Shown one piece after another: positions 9,641 to 17,378 of a stretch of DNA of 64,000 nt (the first letter of the stretch is position 1; each line of letters opens with the position of its first letter). The notes under the pieces were generated by a model. It was not told the DNA's origin, ran no database searches, and saw only the letters and a list, made by a program, of their open reading frames with translations. The position numbers were made by a program, and so were the translations under genes. This DNA comes from Nocardioides szechwanensis (GTDB taxonomy: Bacteria > Actinomycetota > Actinomycetes > Propionibacteriales > Nocardioidaceae): NCBI RefSeq assembly GCF_900103935.1, contig NZ_FNIC01000004.1:124001-188000 (forward strand), given 5' to 3'.

Positions 9641-10589
9641 GTGACAGCTCCGGCATCGGGTGGTCGATCGCGAGCAGATCGGCGACACAGGTGGCGCCGG
9701 CGACCAGGCCGGCGGCGGCGGCGGTGAGGACCGAGGCGAACGCCATGGGCAGGGCCGCGACGTGGGCCAGGTCGCCGGCGGCGTAGACCCCCGGGACGCT
9801 GGTGCGGCCCATGACGTCGACCTCGATGCCGCCGGAGGGCAGCATCGCCAGGCCGAGCCGCTCGGCGAACGGCGCCGACTGGGTCAGCACGGTCGAGACG
9901 AAGATCCCGGCGACCTCCTCCGCTGGCCCGTCGGCGAACGCGACGCGCGCGCCGTCCCCGCTGGGGGACAGGCCGCTGACGCGGTCGGTGCGTACGACGA
10001 TCCCGGCGCGTTCCAGCTGGCTCACGGTCGGCGCGTCCAGCGTGGCGCCGCCGGTGAGGACGCTGACCCGGTCCGCGATCGGCAGGACCATGAGTGCGAT
10101 CCGTGAGACGTGCGGCCCGTCGCCCAGCACGGCGACGTGGCCGCCGGCGAACTCGTGGCCGTGGCAGAAGGGACAGTGCGCGGCCACACCGCCGAACAGC
10201 TCTCCGAGACCCGGTACGTCGGGCAGGGTGTCGCGGACCCCGGTGGCGAGGACCACGCGACGGCCGAGCGCCTGCGACCCGTCCTGGAGGGTCACGGTGA
10301 ACCCGTCGCCCAGGGAGTTGTCGCCGGCAGGCTCGACCGAGGCGGCCGTGGCCGACCGGCGCTCGACCGTGGCGTAGCCGTCCAGCTCCCGGTGTGCCAG
10401 GGCGCGGAACTCGGCCGGCGGCGTGCCGTCACGGGTCACGAAGTTGTGCAGGTGCCCAGTCGGGTCGTTGCGGTAGCTGCCCGAGTCGAGCAGCAGCACC
10501 GAGCGGTGCATCCGTCCGAGGGTCAGCGCCGCCTGCAGGCCGGCGGGGCCGCCGCCGACCACGATCACGTCGTACTCATTGGTCTTCAT
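9630..10589 (-). CDS. Thioredoxin-reductase-like NAD(P)/FAD oxidoreductase
   Basis: 319 residues of the two-dinucleotide-domain flavoprotein family. An FAD-binding GxGxxG-type motif opens the protein (VVGGGPAGLQAALTLGR), the redox-active pair is CPFC about residue 140, and an NAD(P)-binding segment (VAVLGDGPHVSRIALM) follows. The GVYAAGDLAH motif near the C-terminus closes the FAD site. It resembles TrxB in length and order, but a thioredoxin gene is not adjacent and the tail is not that of typical TrxB, so a general disulfide reductase is a safe call. An ATG at 10589 has caggaga upstream. It is divergent from a MerR regulator, with a MerR-type promoter in front of it. Confidence 0.85.
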   Translation of the reverse strand: MKTNEYDVIVVGGGPAGLQAALTLGRMHRSVLLLDSGSYRNDPTGHLHNFVTRDGTPPAEFRALAHRELDGYATVERRSATAASVEPAGDNSLGDGFTVTLQDGSQALGRRVVLATGVRDTLPDVPGLGELFGGVAAHCPFCHGHEFAGGHVAVLGDGPHVSRIALMVLPIADRVSVLTGGATLDAPTVSQLERAGIVVRTDRVSGLSPSGDGARVAFADGPAEEVAGIFVSTVLTQSAPFAERLGLAMLPSGGIEVDVMGRTSVPGVYAAGDLAHVAALPMAFASVLTAAAAGLVAGATCVADLLAIDHPMPELSRVE

Positions 10590-10626
10590 CGTGTGTCTCC
10601 TGACGTCGAAACTTGTGTCAGGACTG

Positions 10627-10657
10627 AGGATGTGTCTTCATGTTGACATGAAGTCAA
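10627..10657 (-). promoter_or_regulatory. MerR-type promoter with 19-base spacer and 18-bp dyad
   Basis: On the minus strand, TTGACT (10652-10657) and CATCCT (10627-10632) are separated by 19 bases, the over-long spacer typical of MerR-activated promoters. The spacer region holds the dyad cttcatgt-tg-acatgaag (10636-10653), a perfect 8+8 palindrome. The dyad also overlaps the start codon of the divergent MerR gene, which suggests autoregulation. Confidence 0.62.
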
Positions 10658-11088
10658 GCGCTGATGTCGACCTGTCTGTCGGTGAGCTCGCGACCAGGTT
10701 CGGGTTGGCCACGCACGTGCTGCGCCACTGGGAGGACGTCGGTCTGCTGGCGCCGGCCAGGGACAGTGGTGGCCGGCGCCGCTACGGCCGGGACGACGTC
10801 TACCGGGTCGCGGTGATCCTGCGGAGCAAGGCGGCCGGGATGACCCTCGACCAGATCCTGGTGCTGCTCGACGCGGAGGCGTGGGACCGGCACCGGGTAC
10901 TCGAGGAGCACGTTGCCGACCTCGACCGGCGGATGCAGGAGATGCAGCGCTCGCGTGAGATGACCGAGCACGCACTGCGCTGCCGGGCGCACGACATCGC
11001 GACCTGCCCGCGGTTCCGCGACCACGTCGAGGACCTCGTCGCCGGCACGACAGACGGAAGTTCCCTCTGGTCGACCCCTTCCTGGTGA
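10648..11088 (+). CDS. MerR-family transcriptional regulator
   Basis: 146 residues from the ATG at 10648. A second in-frame ATG at 10630 is possible; the earlier 10579 start would overlap the divergent flavoprotein. The MerR winged HTH is clear: LSVGELATRFGLATHVLRHWEDVGLLAPARD followed by GRRRYGRDDVYRVAVILRSKAAGMTLDQI. A coiled-coil dimerisation helix follows (residues about 80-115). The tail has two Cys (LRCRAHDIATC), which may act as a metal or redox sensor; this is inference. The probable target is the divergent flavoprotein at 9630, whose promoter has MerR geometry. It begins inside its own dyad. Confidence 0.87.
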   Translation: MKSSADVDLSVGELATRFGLATHVLRHWEDVGLLAPARDSGGRRRYGRDDVYRVAVILRSKAAGMTLDQILVLLDAEAWDRHRVLEEHVADLDRRMQEMQRSREMTEHALRCRAHDIATCPRFRDHVEDLVAGTTDGSSLWSTPSW

Positions 11089-11160
11089 CCGCCTCCGAGT
11101 GGCAAGGTGTGTGACCCGCGCCACATCGGAGTGGTGCTCGGGTTCTCGGAGGTCTCGGAA

Positions 11161-12171
11161 GTGCTCACACGTCTGTCTCGCCCGGCCCGCGCCGGACTGC
11201 TCGCCATCTCGGCCCTGGCCACCACCGCCGCGCTGCTCACCGCTGCGCCGGCCCAGGCCGCCGGCCCGTCGTACGTCGCCCTCGGTGACTCCTACTCCTC
11301 GGGCACCGGCACCAAGTCCTACGTCGACGACGGCACGTCGTGCCAGCGCTCGACCTACGCCTACCCGAGCCTGCTGGCCGCGCAGAAGGGCTACACCCTC
11401 AACTTCCGCGCGTGCTCCGGCGCCAAGATCGCCGACGTCACCAACACCCAGCTCAGCGCCCTGAGCAGCACCACGCGCTACGTCACGATCTCGGTCGGCG
11501 GCAACGACGCGGGCTTCGCCGACGTGCTCACCGAGTGTGCGACCCCGTGGTGGGCGGGCGACTGCGACGGCGCGATCAACACCGCGCAGGCGTTCATCAA
11601 CAACACGCTGCCCGGGCGCCTCTCCACCCTCTACTCCTCGATCCGCTCGCGCGCGGTCAACGCCAAGGTGGTCGTGGTCGGCTACCCGCGGATCTTCATG
11701 GGCGAGGACTGCAACGCCGCCACCTGGTTCTCCCCGGCCGAGGAGACCCGCCTCAACCAGACCGCCGACCTGCTCAACAGCAAGCTGTCCGCCGCCGCGT
11801 CCGCGCGCAGCTTCTCCTTCGCCAACCCCACGAGCCGCTTCATCGGCCACGCCGTCTGTGACAACCCCGAGTGGCTCAACGGCCTGTCCAACCCGGTCAG
11901 CGAGAGCTACCACCCCAACCGGCTCGGCCACTCCTCCGGCTACGCCCCGCTGATCAGTCCGCTCCTGACCGGCGCCGTCGCCAAGACGACCACGTCCTAC
12001 GCCGCGCGCGTGCCGGCCTCCGAGATCGCGGAGTCGCAGCAGCAGTACGCCGCCCAGGACGCGTCGATCCGGCCCGCGGAGTTCCGCCTCCCGGACCTGA
12101 CGTCGCCCGCCGCGCGAGCCGCGGCGCGCCGCCACGGCATCGACGTACAGCGGTGGCTGGCACGGCACTGA
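11161..12171 (+). CDS. Secreted SGNH/GDSL esterase or lipase
   Basis: 336 residues from the GTG at 11161, chosen because GGAGGT sits seven bases upstream and the protein then begins directly with a basic signal peptide (MLTRLSRPARAGLL...APAQA). An alternative GTG at 11107 adds 18 residues. SGNH hydrolase blocks are intact: Block I GDSYSSGTG (nucleophilic Ser), Block III GGNDAGF (oxyanion Asn) and the C-terminal YHPNRLGH (catalytic His). Six cysteines in the mature part would suit disulfides, as in Streptomyces-type extracellular lipases. The substrate is probably a lipid or acyl ester. The tail after residue 285 is basic and of unknown role. Confidence 0.88.
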   Translation: MLTRLSRPARAGLLAISALATTAALLTAAPAQAAGPSYVALGDSYSSGTGTKSYVDDGTSCQRSTYAYPSLLAAQKGYTLNFRACSGAKIADVTNTQLSALSSTTRYVTISVGGNDAGFADVLTECATPWWAGDCDGAINTAQAFINNTLPGRLSTLYSSIRSRAVNAKVVVVGYPRIFMGEDCNAATWFSPAEETRLNQTADLLNSKLSAAASARSFSFANPTSRFIGHAVCDNPEWLNGLSNPVSESYHPNRLGHSSGYAPLISPLLTGAVAKTTTSYAARVPASEIAESQQQYAAQDASIRPAEFRLPDLTSPAARAAARRHGIDVQRWLARH

Positions 12172-12196
12172 CGGACCCGGCTGGTAGAAGGGAGGC

Positions 12197-14080
12197 ATGC
12201 GCTCTCGACTCGCCGGCCTGACCGCGCTCCTGCTGCTGATGGTGGGCTGCACCTCGCAGGACGACCCCGGGCAGGACGACCCGGCTGCTCCCGACGAGGA
12301 GGTGACGGCACTCGCCGGCGCCCTGGCGTCGGGTGAGCTCACCGGCGTGGCCTTCACGCAGGTGACCGCCGCGGAGGCGGCCGCCGACTACCAGAAGACC
12401 GTCGAGGGCATGGGTGACGTCACGCCGACCGTCGACGCCGGTGACGTCGAGGTCGAGGGTGAGACCGCCACGGCGACGCTCTCCTGGTCGTGGCCGATCG
12501 CCGGCGAGGACAGCTGGGCCTACGAGAGCCAGGCGACGCTCAACCTGGCGGACGACGAGTGGCAGGTGGTCTGGGACCGCGACGTCGTCGAGCCCTCGCT
12601 TCAGGCCGCCACCACGCTCGACCTGACCCCGATCCGCGCCGCGCGTGGCGACGTCGTCGGCGCCCGGGGGCTCAAGCTGGTCACCCCGCGCGACGTCGTC
12701 CGGCTCGGCATCGACCGCGGCCTGGTGCCCAAGGCCCGGGCGGCCGACTCCGCACGCCGGCTGGCCCAGCTGGTCGGCATCGACGTCGCCCCCTACGCCA
12801 AGGAGGTGACGGGGGCGGGCGAGCTCGCCTTCGTCGAGGCGATCGTCTACCGCCAGGACGAGGTGCCGTCCGGTGTCGGCCAGGCCTTCGACCAGATCGT
12901 GGGCGCCCGCGCGCTGGGCGACGACCTGCCGCTCGCGCCCACCCGCGAGTTCGCGGCCCCGATCCTCGGCTCCGTCGGCGAGGTCACGGCCGAGATGATC
13001 GAGGCCGACCCCGACCGCTACCAGGTCGGCGACCAGGCGGGGCTGTCCGGGCTCCAGGCCAGGTACGACGAGCAGCTCCAGGGCACCCCCGGCGCGGTCG
13101 TCAACGCCGTGGGCTCCGACGACGTCGAGCGCGAGCTCTTCCGCATCGACGCCACGACCGGAAAGCCGCTCGAGCTGACCCTCGACCTCGACCTGCAGAT
13201 CGAGGCCGAGCTGTTGCTGCGCGACATCGCGCCCTCCAGTGCCCTGGTCGCGATCCGGCCCAGCACCGGCGCCATCGTCGCCGCCGCCAACGGGCCGGGC
13301 ACCGAGGGCTACAACGTCGCCACCTTCGGGCAGTTCGCCCCCGGGTCGACGTTCAAGAGCGCCAGCGCGCTGGCCCTGCTCCGCGCCGGCCTCACGCCCG
13401 ACACCACGGTGCCGTGCACCTCGACGATCGTGGTCGATGGCAAGAGCTTCAAGAACTACTCCGACTACCCCGCCTCCGGCATCGGGCAGATCCCGCTGCG
13501 CACGGCGCTGGCCAACTCCTGCAACACCGCCTTCATCTCCCAGGCGCCCAAGCTCGGTGAGCTCGACCTGTTCGACGCCGCCGCCTCGCTCGGCATGGGC
13601 ATCGACCACGACCTCGGCTTCCCCGCCTACTTCGGCCAGGTCGAGCCGGCCGCCTCCAAGACCGAGAAGGCCGCCAACCTGATCGGCCAGGGCAGGGTCC
13701 TCGCCTCGCCGATGGTGATGGCCACGGTCATCGCGTCGGTCCAGAAGGGCTCGATCGTGGTCCCGCGCCTGGTCACCTCGGTCGAGGTCAGCCCGCCCGA
13801 CGTGGACCCGTTGACCGGCGGGGAGGCAGCAGCGCTCAAGGGCATGCTCCGCGGCGTCGTCACCAACGGCAGTGGCAGCGGGCTGCTCGACCTGCCCGGA
13901 CCCGAGGTGATCGCCAAGACCGGCACCGCCGAGTTCGCCCGCAACGGCCGGATCGAGACCCACGCCTGGATGATCGCGGCGCAGGGTGACCTCGCCGTCG
14001 CGGTGTTCGTCGAGGTCGGCGCGTCCGGCTCGCGCACCGCCGGCCCGATCCTGGAGGCCTTCCTGCGCGCCGCGCGCTAG
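12197..14080 (+). CDS. Lipoprotein-anchored class B penicillin-binding protein
   Basis: 627 residues. The N-terminus is a lipoprotein signal with lipobox LMVGC (Cys18) instead of the usual single transmembrane anchor. Residues about 35-150 look like a MecA_N/NTF2-like domain, then a PBP dimerisation region, then the transpeptidase. Catalytic motifs are present: SxxK as STFK (residues 384-387), SxN as SCN (441-443) and KTGT (574-577). It would cross-link peptidoglycan on the outer face of the membrane. The MecA_N-plus-lipobox arrangement is that of Staphylococcus PBP2a-like and actinobacterial PbpA-like proteins. It lies 25 bases after the esterase, with ggagg before the ATG. Confidence 0.9.
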   Translation: MRSRLAGLTALLLLMVGCTSQDDPGQDDPAAPDEEVTALAGALASGELTGVAFTQVTAAEAAADYQKTVEGMGDVTPTVDAGDVEVEGETATATLSWSWPIAGEDSWAYESQATLNLADDEWQVVWDRDVVEPSLQAATTLDLTPIRAARGDVVGARGLKLVTPRDVVRLGIDRGLVPKARAADSARRLAQLVGIDVAPYAKEVTGAGELAFVEAIVYRQDEVPSGVGQAFDQIVGARALGDDLPLAPTREFAAPILGSVGEVTAEMIEADPDRYQVGDQAGLSGLQARYDEQLQGTPGAVVNAVGSDDVERELFRIDATTGKPLELTLDLDLQIEAELLLRDIAPSSALVAIRPSTGAIVAAANGPGTEGYNVATFGQFAPGSTFKSASALALLRAGLTPDTTVPCTSTIVVDGKSFKNYSDYPASGIGQIPLRTALANSCNTAFISQAPKLGELDLFDAAASLGMGIDHDLGFPAYFGQVEPAASKTEKAANLIGQGRVLASPMVMATVIASVQKGSIVVPRLVTSVEVSPPDVDPLTGGEAAALKGMLRGVVTNGSGSGLLDLPGPEVIAKTGTAEFARNGRIETHAWMIAAQGDLAVAVFVEVGASGSRTAGPILEAFLRAAR

Positions 14081-14138
14081 ACCGTGGAATCTTCCGCCGA
14101 GGCGGCTCGGAGGGCTGTCCGTGCCGCTGACCGAGCCG

Positions 14139-14144
14139 TAGCCT
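14139..14144 (+). promoter_or_regulatory. -10 hexamer TAGCCT, leaderless promoter
   Basis: TAGCCT ends seven bases before the GTG at 14152 and no Shine-Dalgarno is present. Confidence 0.45.
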
Positions 14145-14151
14145 GAGCGCA

Positions 14152-16866
14152 GTGTCTCGGGTAGTCGGTCGTCACACCCTGCTCGCGGAGGTTCGGGACC
14201 TCCTCGAGCGGGGCGACTCCGTTGCGCTCCACGGACCCGTCGGGGTCGGCAAGAGCGCGCTGCTCGACGACCTCGAGGCGGGCTACGTCGTCCAGGGAGC
14301 GGTGTCGCTGCGGGCCGGCGGTGCCGCCGACGAGAGGGCCCTGCCGTTCGCTGCGCTGCGCGACCTGATGGCCCAGGTGCCAGGCTTCCTGGTCGCCGAC
14401 CTGCCCGACCACGTGCGCGGGTGCGTCGAGGCCGGGCTGGTGGGCCTCACCGCGACCGACGAGCTGCGCTCCGACCTGGCCGCCGCCTTCCACGCCGTGC
14501 TCGACGCGTGGGCGGGCGACCAACGGGTGCTGCTCCTGCTCGACGACGTGCAGTGGCTCGACAACGAGTCGTCGCGGATCGTGGGCTATGCCCGGCGCCG
14601 GCTGCGAGGCCGGGTCTCGGTGGTGGCGACCGTCGGACCGGGCGAGGGCGACGACATCGACGTCAGCGGCCTGCACCCGGTCGAGGTCGCGCCGCTGCCG
14701 GCCGACGACATGGTCGACCTCCTGTGCGCCCACGGCCTGCCGGCCGACGTCGCCCACAAGATCTACGTCGAGTCCGGCGGCATCCCCTCGCTCGCGCTGT
14801 CCCTCGCCGGTGCGCTCGGCGCGACCCCGTCGCTGCTCGGCCGGCCGACCCCACTGCCGACCAGTCTCGAGCGCGTCCTTCGCGAGCGGTTCCTGAGCCA
14901 GCCCGCCGACGTGCGCGAGACGCTGCGGTACGCCGCCCTGGTGCACCGCCCCTCGGTGCGCGAGCTCGAGCGCGCGGGTCGCCCCGGCGCCGAGGACGAC
15001 CTGCGCCGGGCCGGTCGCGCGGGGCTGGTGTCGCCGGGTGAGGGTGCGGTGCGGTTCACCCCGACCATGCTGCGCTCGATCGTGGCCGACGCGATCCCGC
15101 CCACCGAGCGCGCCGAGCTGCACCGCCGGCTGGCCGCGGTCGCACCCTCCGCGGCGCAGCGGCTGCGCCACCGGGCGCTGGCCGAGCCGAGCCCCGACAC
15201 CGAGCTCGCCCACGACCTGGGCCTCGCCGCCCGTGACGCGGCCGAGGGCGGCGCACGCGAGCTGGCCGCCGAGCTCTACCTGTTGGCCGCCGACCGGGCC
15301 CCGTGCGAGCTCTCCGAGGAACGGGTGGAGTGGCTGGCGACGGCGGTCGAGACCGCGGCGCCCGGCAACCACGTCGAGCTGCTCAACCGGGGGCTGACCG
15401 ACTTCCTCGAGACCCGGCCCACGCCGGCTCAGGCGGTGCGGGTGCGGCTCGCCGTACCCGAGCTGGCCGGCGCGGGGCCGGCGGTCCTCGACGAGGTCCT
15501 CACCGCCGCCCTCGCCGACGCCGGCGACGATGACCGGTTGGTCGCGATGGTGCTGCTGCAGCGCGCGCGGATGGCCCTGATGGAGTCGCGCCCCACGGCC
15601 GCGGCGCGTGCGGCGGAGCGGGCGGTGACGCTGCTCGAGGACGTCGGGGCCGACGACGACCTCGCGGTCGGGCTCACGGCGCTGGCGGTGGCGCGGCGCT
15701 GGCTGGGGCTCGACCACGCCCACTACCTCGCCCGCGCGGTCGACCTCGACGTCCCCGTGCCGACCGGCTTCCTGCACACCTCGCCCGACTACATGGCCGC
15801 GCGGTTCGCCTTCTACAACGACCAGCTCGACGAGGCGTGGGCCGGCTTCCTCGCGCTGCTCGCCCACGTCGAGCGCGGTGCCGGGATGGACCACGTCCAC
15901 GTGCTCCGCTGCCTGGTGGAGGTCGGGGCCCGGGCCGGACGGTGCCGCGAGGCCAACGACTTCGCCGCCCGCGCGATGCGCGTCGGCGAGGAGTACGGGC
16001 TCACCGCGCACACCGGGTGGTTCATCACCGCGCAGGCCGAGCTGGCCGGCGGCGACCTCGCCCGGGCGCGGACCCTCGCCAGGCGCGGAGCAGAGGCCGC
16101 CGCGGAGCGTGGCGACACCCGCTACCTCCAGCGCCACCTGGTGCTGCTCGGCCAGGCCCTCCTGCGCACGGGCGATGCGAGCGGGGCCCGCTGCGCGCTC
16201 ACCCGGATCCGCGACATCGAGCGGGAGCAGGGCATCGCCGACCCGACCGTCAACCGGTGGCAGGCCGACCTGGTCAGCGCCCTCGTCCTGCTGGGCCGGC
16301 TGGACGAGGCCGAGGAGTTGCTGGGCGAGGCCCGGCGGGTGCTCGACGGCCGGGGCGGCACCGACGGCGTCGCCGCCCAGCTCGACCGGGCCGAGGCCGA
16401 GCTGCTGATCGCGCGCGGCGACCTCCCCGGCGCCGAGCTGGTGCTCGACCGGTCCGCCAAGGTGTGCGCCGACGTCGGCATGCGCATCGACCTGGGACGC
16501 AGCCTGGTCGTCCGCGGCCACCTCGAACGCCGCCGGCGCCGGGTGTCCGCGGCCCGGACGGCGCTCCAGTCGGCGCACGAGCTCTTCGTGTCGCTGCATG
16601 CCGCGTCCTGGGTCGAGCAGGTGCGCGCCGAGCTCGAGCCGGGCCGCACCCCCGTCGCCGACGACCCGCTGCTCGAGCGCCTCACCGACGGCGAGGCGCG
16701 GGTGGCGCGGGAGGTCGCGCAGGGAGCCAGCAACCGCGAGATCGCCGAACGCACCTTCGTCAGCGTCAAGACCGTCGAGGCGACCCTCACCCGGATCTAC
16801 CGCAAGCTCGACGTCCGCTCGCGCACCCAGCTCGCCACGCTGCTGGTCCCGCAGCCTCCCGAGTAG
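14152..16866 (+). CDS. Large AAA ATPase / LuxR-type regulator (LAL family)
   Basis: 904 residues. Walker A GPVGVGKS is at 28-35, and a Walker B-like LLLLDDVQWLD follows near 125-135. The middle (about 280-800) is an alpha-helical TPR-like region rich in Ala-Leu-Glu-Arg repeats. The C-terminal LuxR HTH is intact: LTDGEARVAREVAQGASNREI then VSVKTVEATLTRIYRKL. Such LAL/MalT-type activators bind ATP and an unknown inducer through the TPR region and activate promoters through the HTH. The GTG start has a TAGCCT hexamer seven bases upstream. No obvious target gene is adjacent. Confidence 0.92.
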   Translation: MSRVVGRHTLLAEVRDLLERGDSVALHGPVGVGKSALLDDLEAGYVVQGAVSLRAGGAADERALPFAALRDLMAQVPGFLVADLPDHVRGCVEAGLVGLTATDELRSDLAAAFHAVLDAWAGDQRVLLLLDDVQWLDNESSRIVGYARRRLRGRVSVVATVGPGEGDDIDVSGLHPVEVAPLPADDMVDLLCAHGLPADVAHKIYVESGGIPSLALSLAGALGATPSLLGRPTPLPTSLERVLRERFLSQPADVRETLRYAALVHRPSVRELERAGRPGAEDDLRRAGRAGLVSPGEGAVRFTPTMLRSIVADAIPPTERAELHRRLAAVAPSAAQRLRHRALAEPSPDTELAHDLGLAARDAAEGGARELAAELYLLAADRAPCELSEERVEWLATAVETAAPGNHVELLNRGLTDFLETRPTPAQAVRVRLAVPELAGAGPAVLDEVLTAALADAGDDDRLVAMVLLQRARMALMESRPTAAARAAERAVTLLEDVGADDDLAVGLTALAVARRWLGLDHAHYLARAVDLDVPVPTGFLHTSPDYMAARFAFYNDQLDEAWAGFLALLAHVERGAGMDHVHVLRCLVEVGARAGRCREANDFAARAMRVGEEYGLTAHTGWFITAQAELAGGDLARARTLARRGAEAAAERGDTRYLQRHLVLLGQALLRTGDASGARCALTRIRDIEREQGIADPTVNRWQADLVSALVLLGRLDEAEELLGEARRVLDGRGGTDGVAAQLDRAEAELLIARGDLPGAELVLDRSAKVCADVGMRIDLGRSLVVRGHLERRRRRVSAARTALQSAHELFVSLHAASWVEQVRAELEPGRTPVADDPLLERLTDGEARVAREVAQGASNREIAERTFVSVKTVEATLTRIYRKLDVRSRTQLATLLVPQPPE

Positions 16867-16873
16867 GAGCGCC

Positions 16874-17242
16874 TCAGGCGACGTCGGCCGCGGCGGGCTT
16901 CCGCCGCCAGGGCAGCGAGCCCTCCAGCTCGACCTCCAGGGAGAAGCTGAGGAAGGTCCGGACCAGCACGATCAGGCCGAGCGCGGCGGCGCTCTCGAGG
17001 GTGGGATCCACGGTGATCGTCATGACGATGTCGGCGATGATCAGGAACTCCAGCCCGAGCAGGATGGCGCGCCCGACGTTGCGACGGGTCTCCTCGTAGG
17101 TCCGCTTCCAGCCACCGGCTCGGTAGGACAGCGCGGCCTTCAGGAACGCCGCCAGCGACCCCACGGTCAGGATCGCGACGCCGCCGATCTCGAAGCCGTG
17201 CACGACCATCTCCATCAGCTCGTCGAAGCTCACGTCGCTCAT
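16874..17242 (-). CDS. DUF1622-family membrane protein
   Basis: 122 residues with three predicted transmembrane segments: about residues 14-34 (HGFEIGGVAILTVGSLAAF), 57-76 (GRAILLGLEFLIIADIVM) and 84-103. Order and length match DUF1622, a family of small integral membrane proteins of unknown function. Its gene converges on the LuxR regulator, with a seven-base gap. The C-terminus is positively charged (LPWRRKPAAADVA) and probably cytoplasmic. The start at 17242 is the first ATG of the frame. Function unknown. Confidence 0.82.
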   Translation of the reverse strand: MSDVSFDELMEMVVHGFEIGGVAILTVGSLAAFLKAALSYRAGGWKRTYEETRRNVGRAILLGLEFLIIADIVMTITVDPTLESAAALGLIVLVRTFLSFSLEVELEGSLPWRRKPAAADVA

Positions 17243-17303
17243 GGCCCCAGCATGGTGGGGGAGTCAAGGGTTTCCCCCCTTATCCGGTAGGGGGTGGCGT
17301 TCC

Positions 17304-17309
17304 TAGGTT
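17304..17309 (+). promoter_or_regulatory. Possible -10 TAGGTT before the M4 protease
   Basis: TAGGTT lies about 70 bases before the ATG, so a leader of some 60 bases carrying the gggaga ribosome-binding site is predicted. The -35 is weak (TTATCC, about 18 bases upstream). Confidence 0.3.
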
Positions 17310-17378
17310 CAGTCGGGGGCGAGGCGTCACCACGGCTCGTCCCTGCGGTCCCACACCCACCACCCCCCAGGGAGAACC

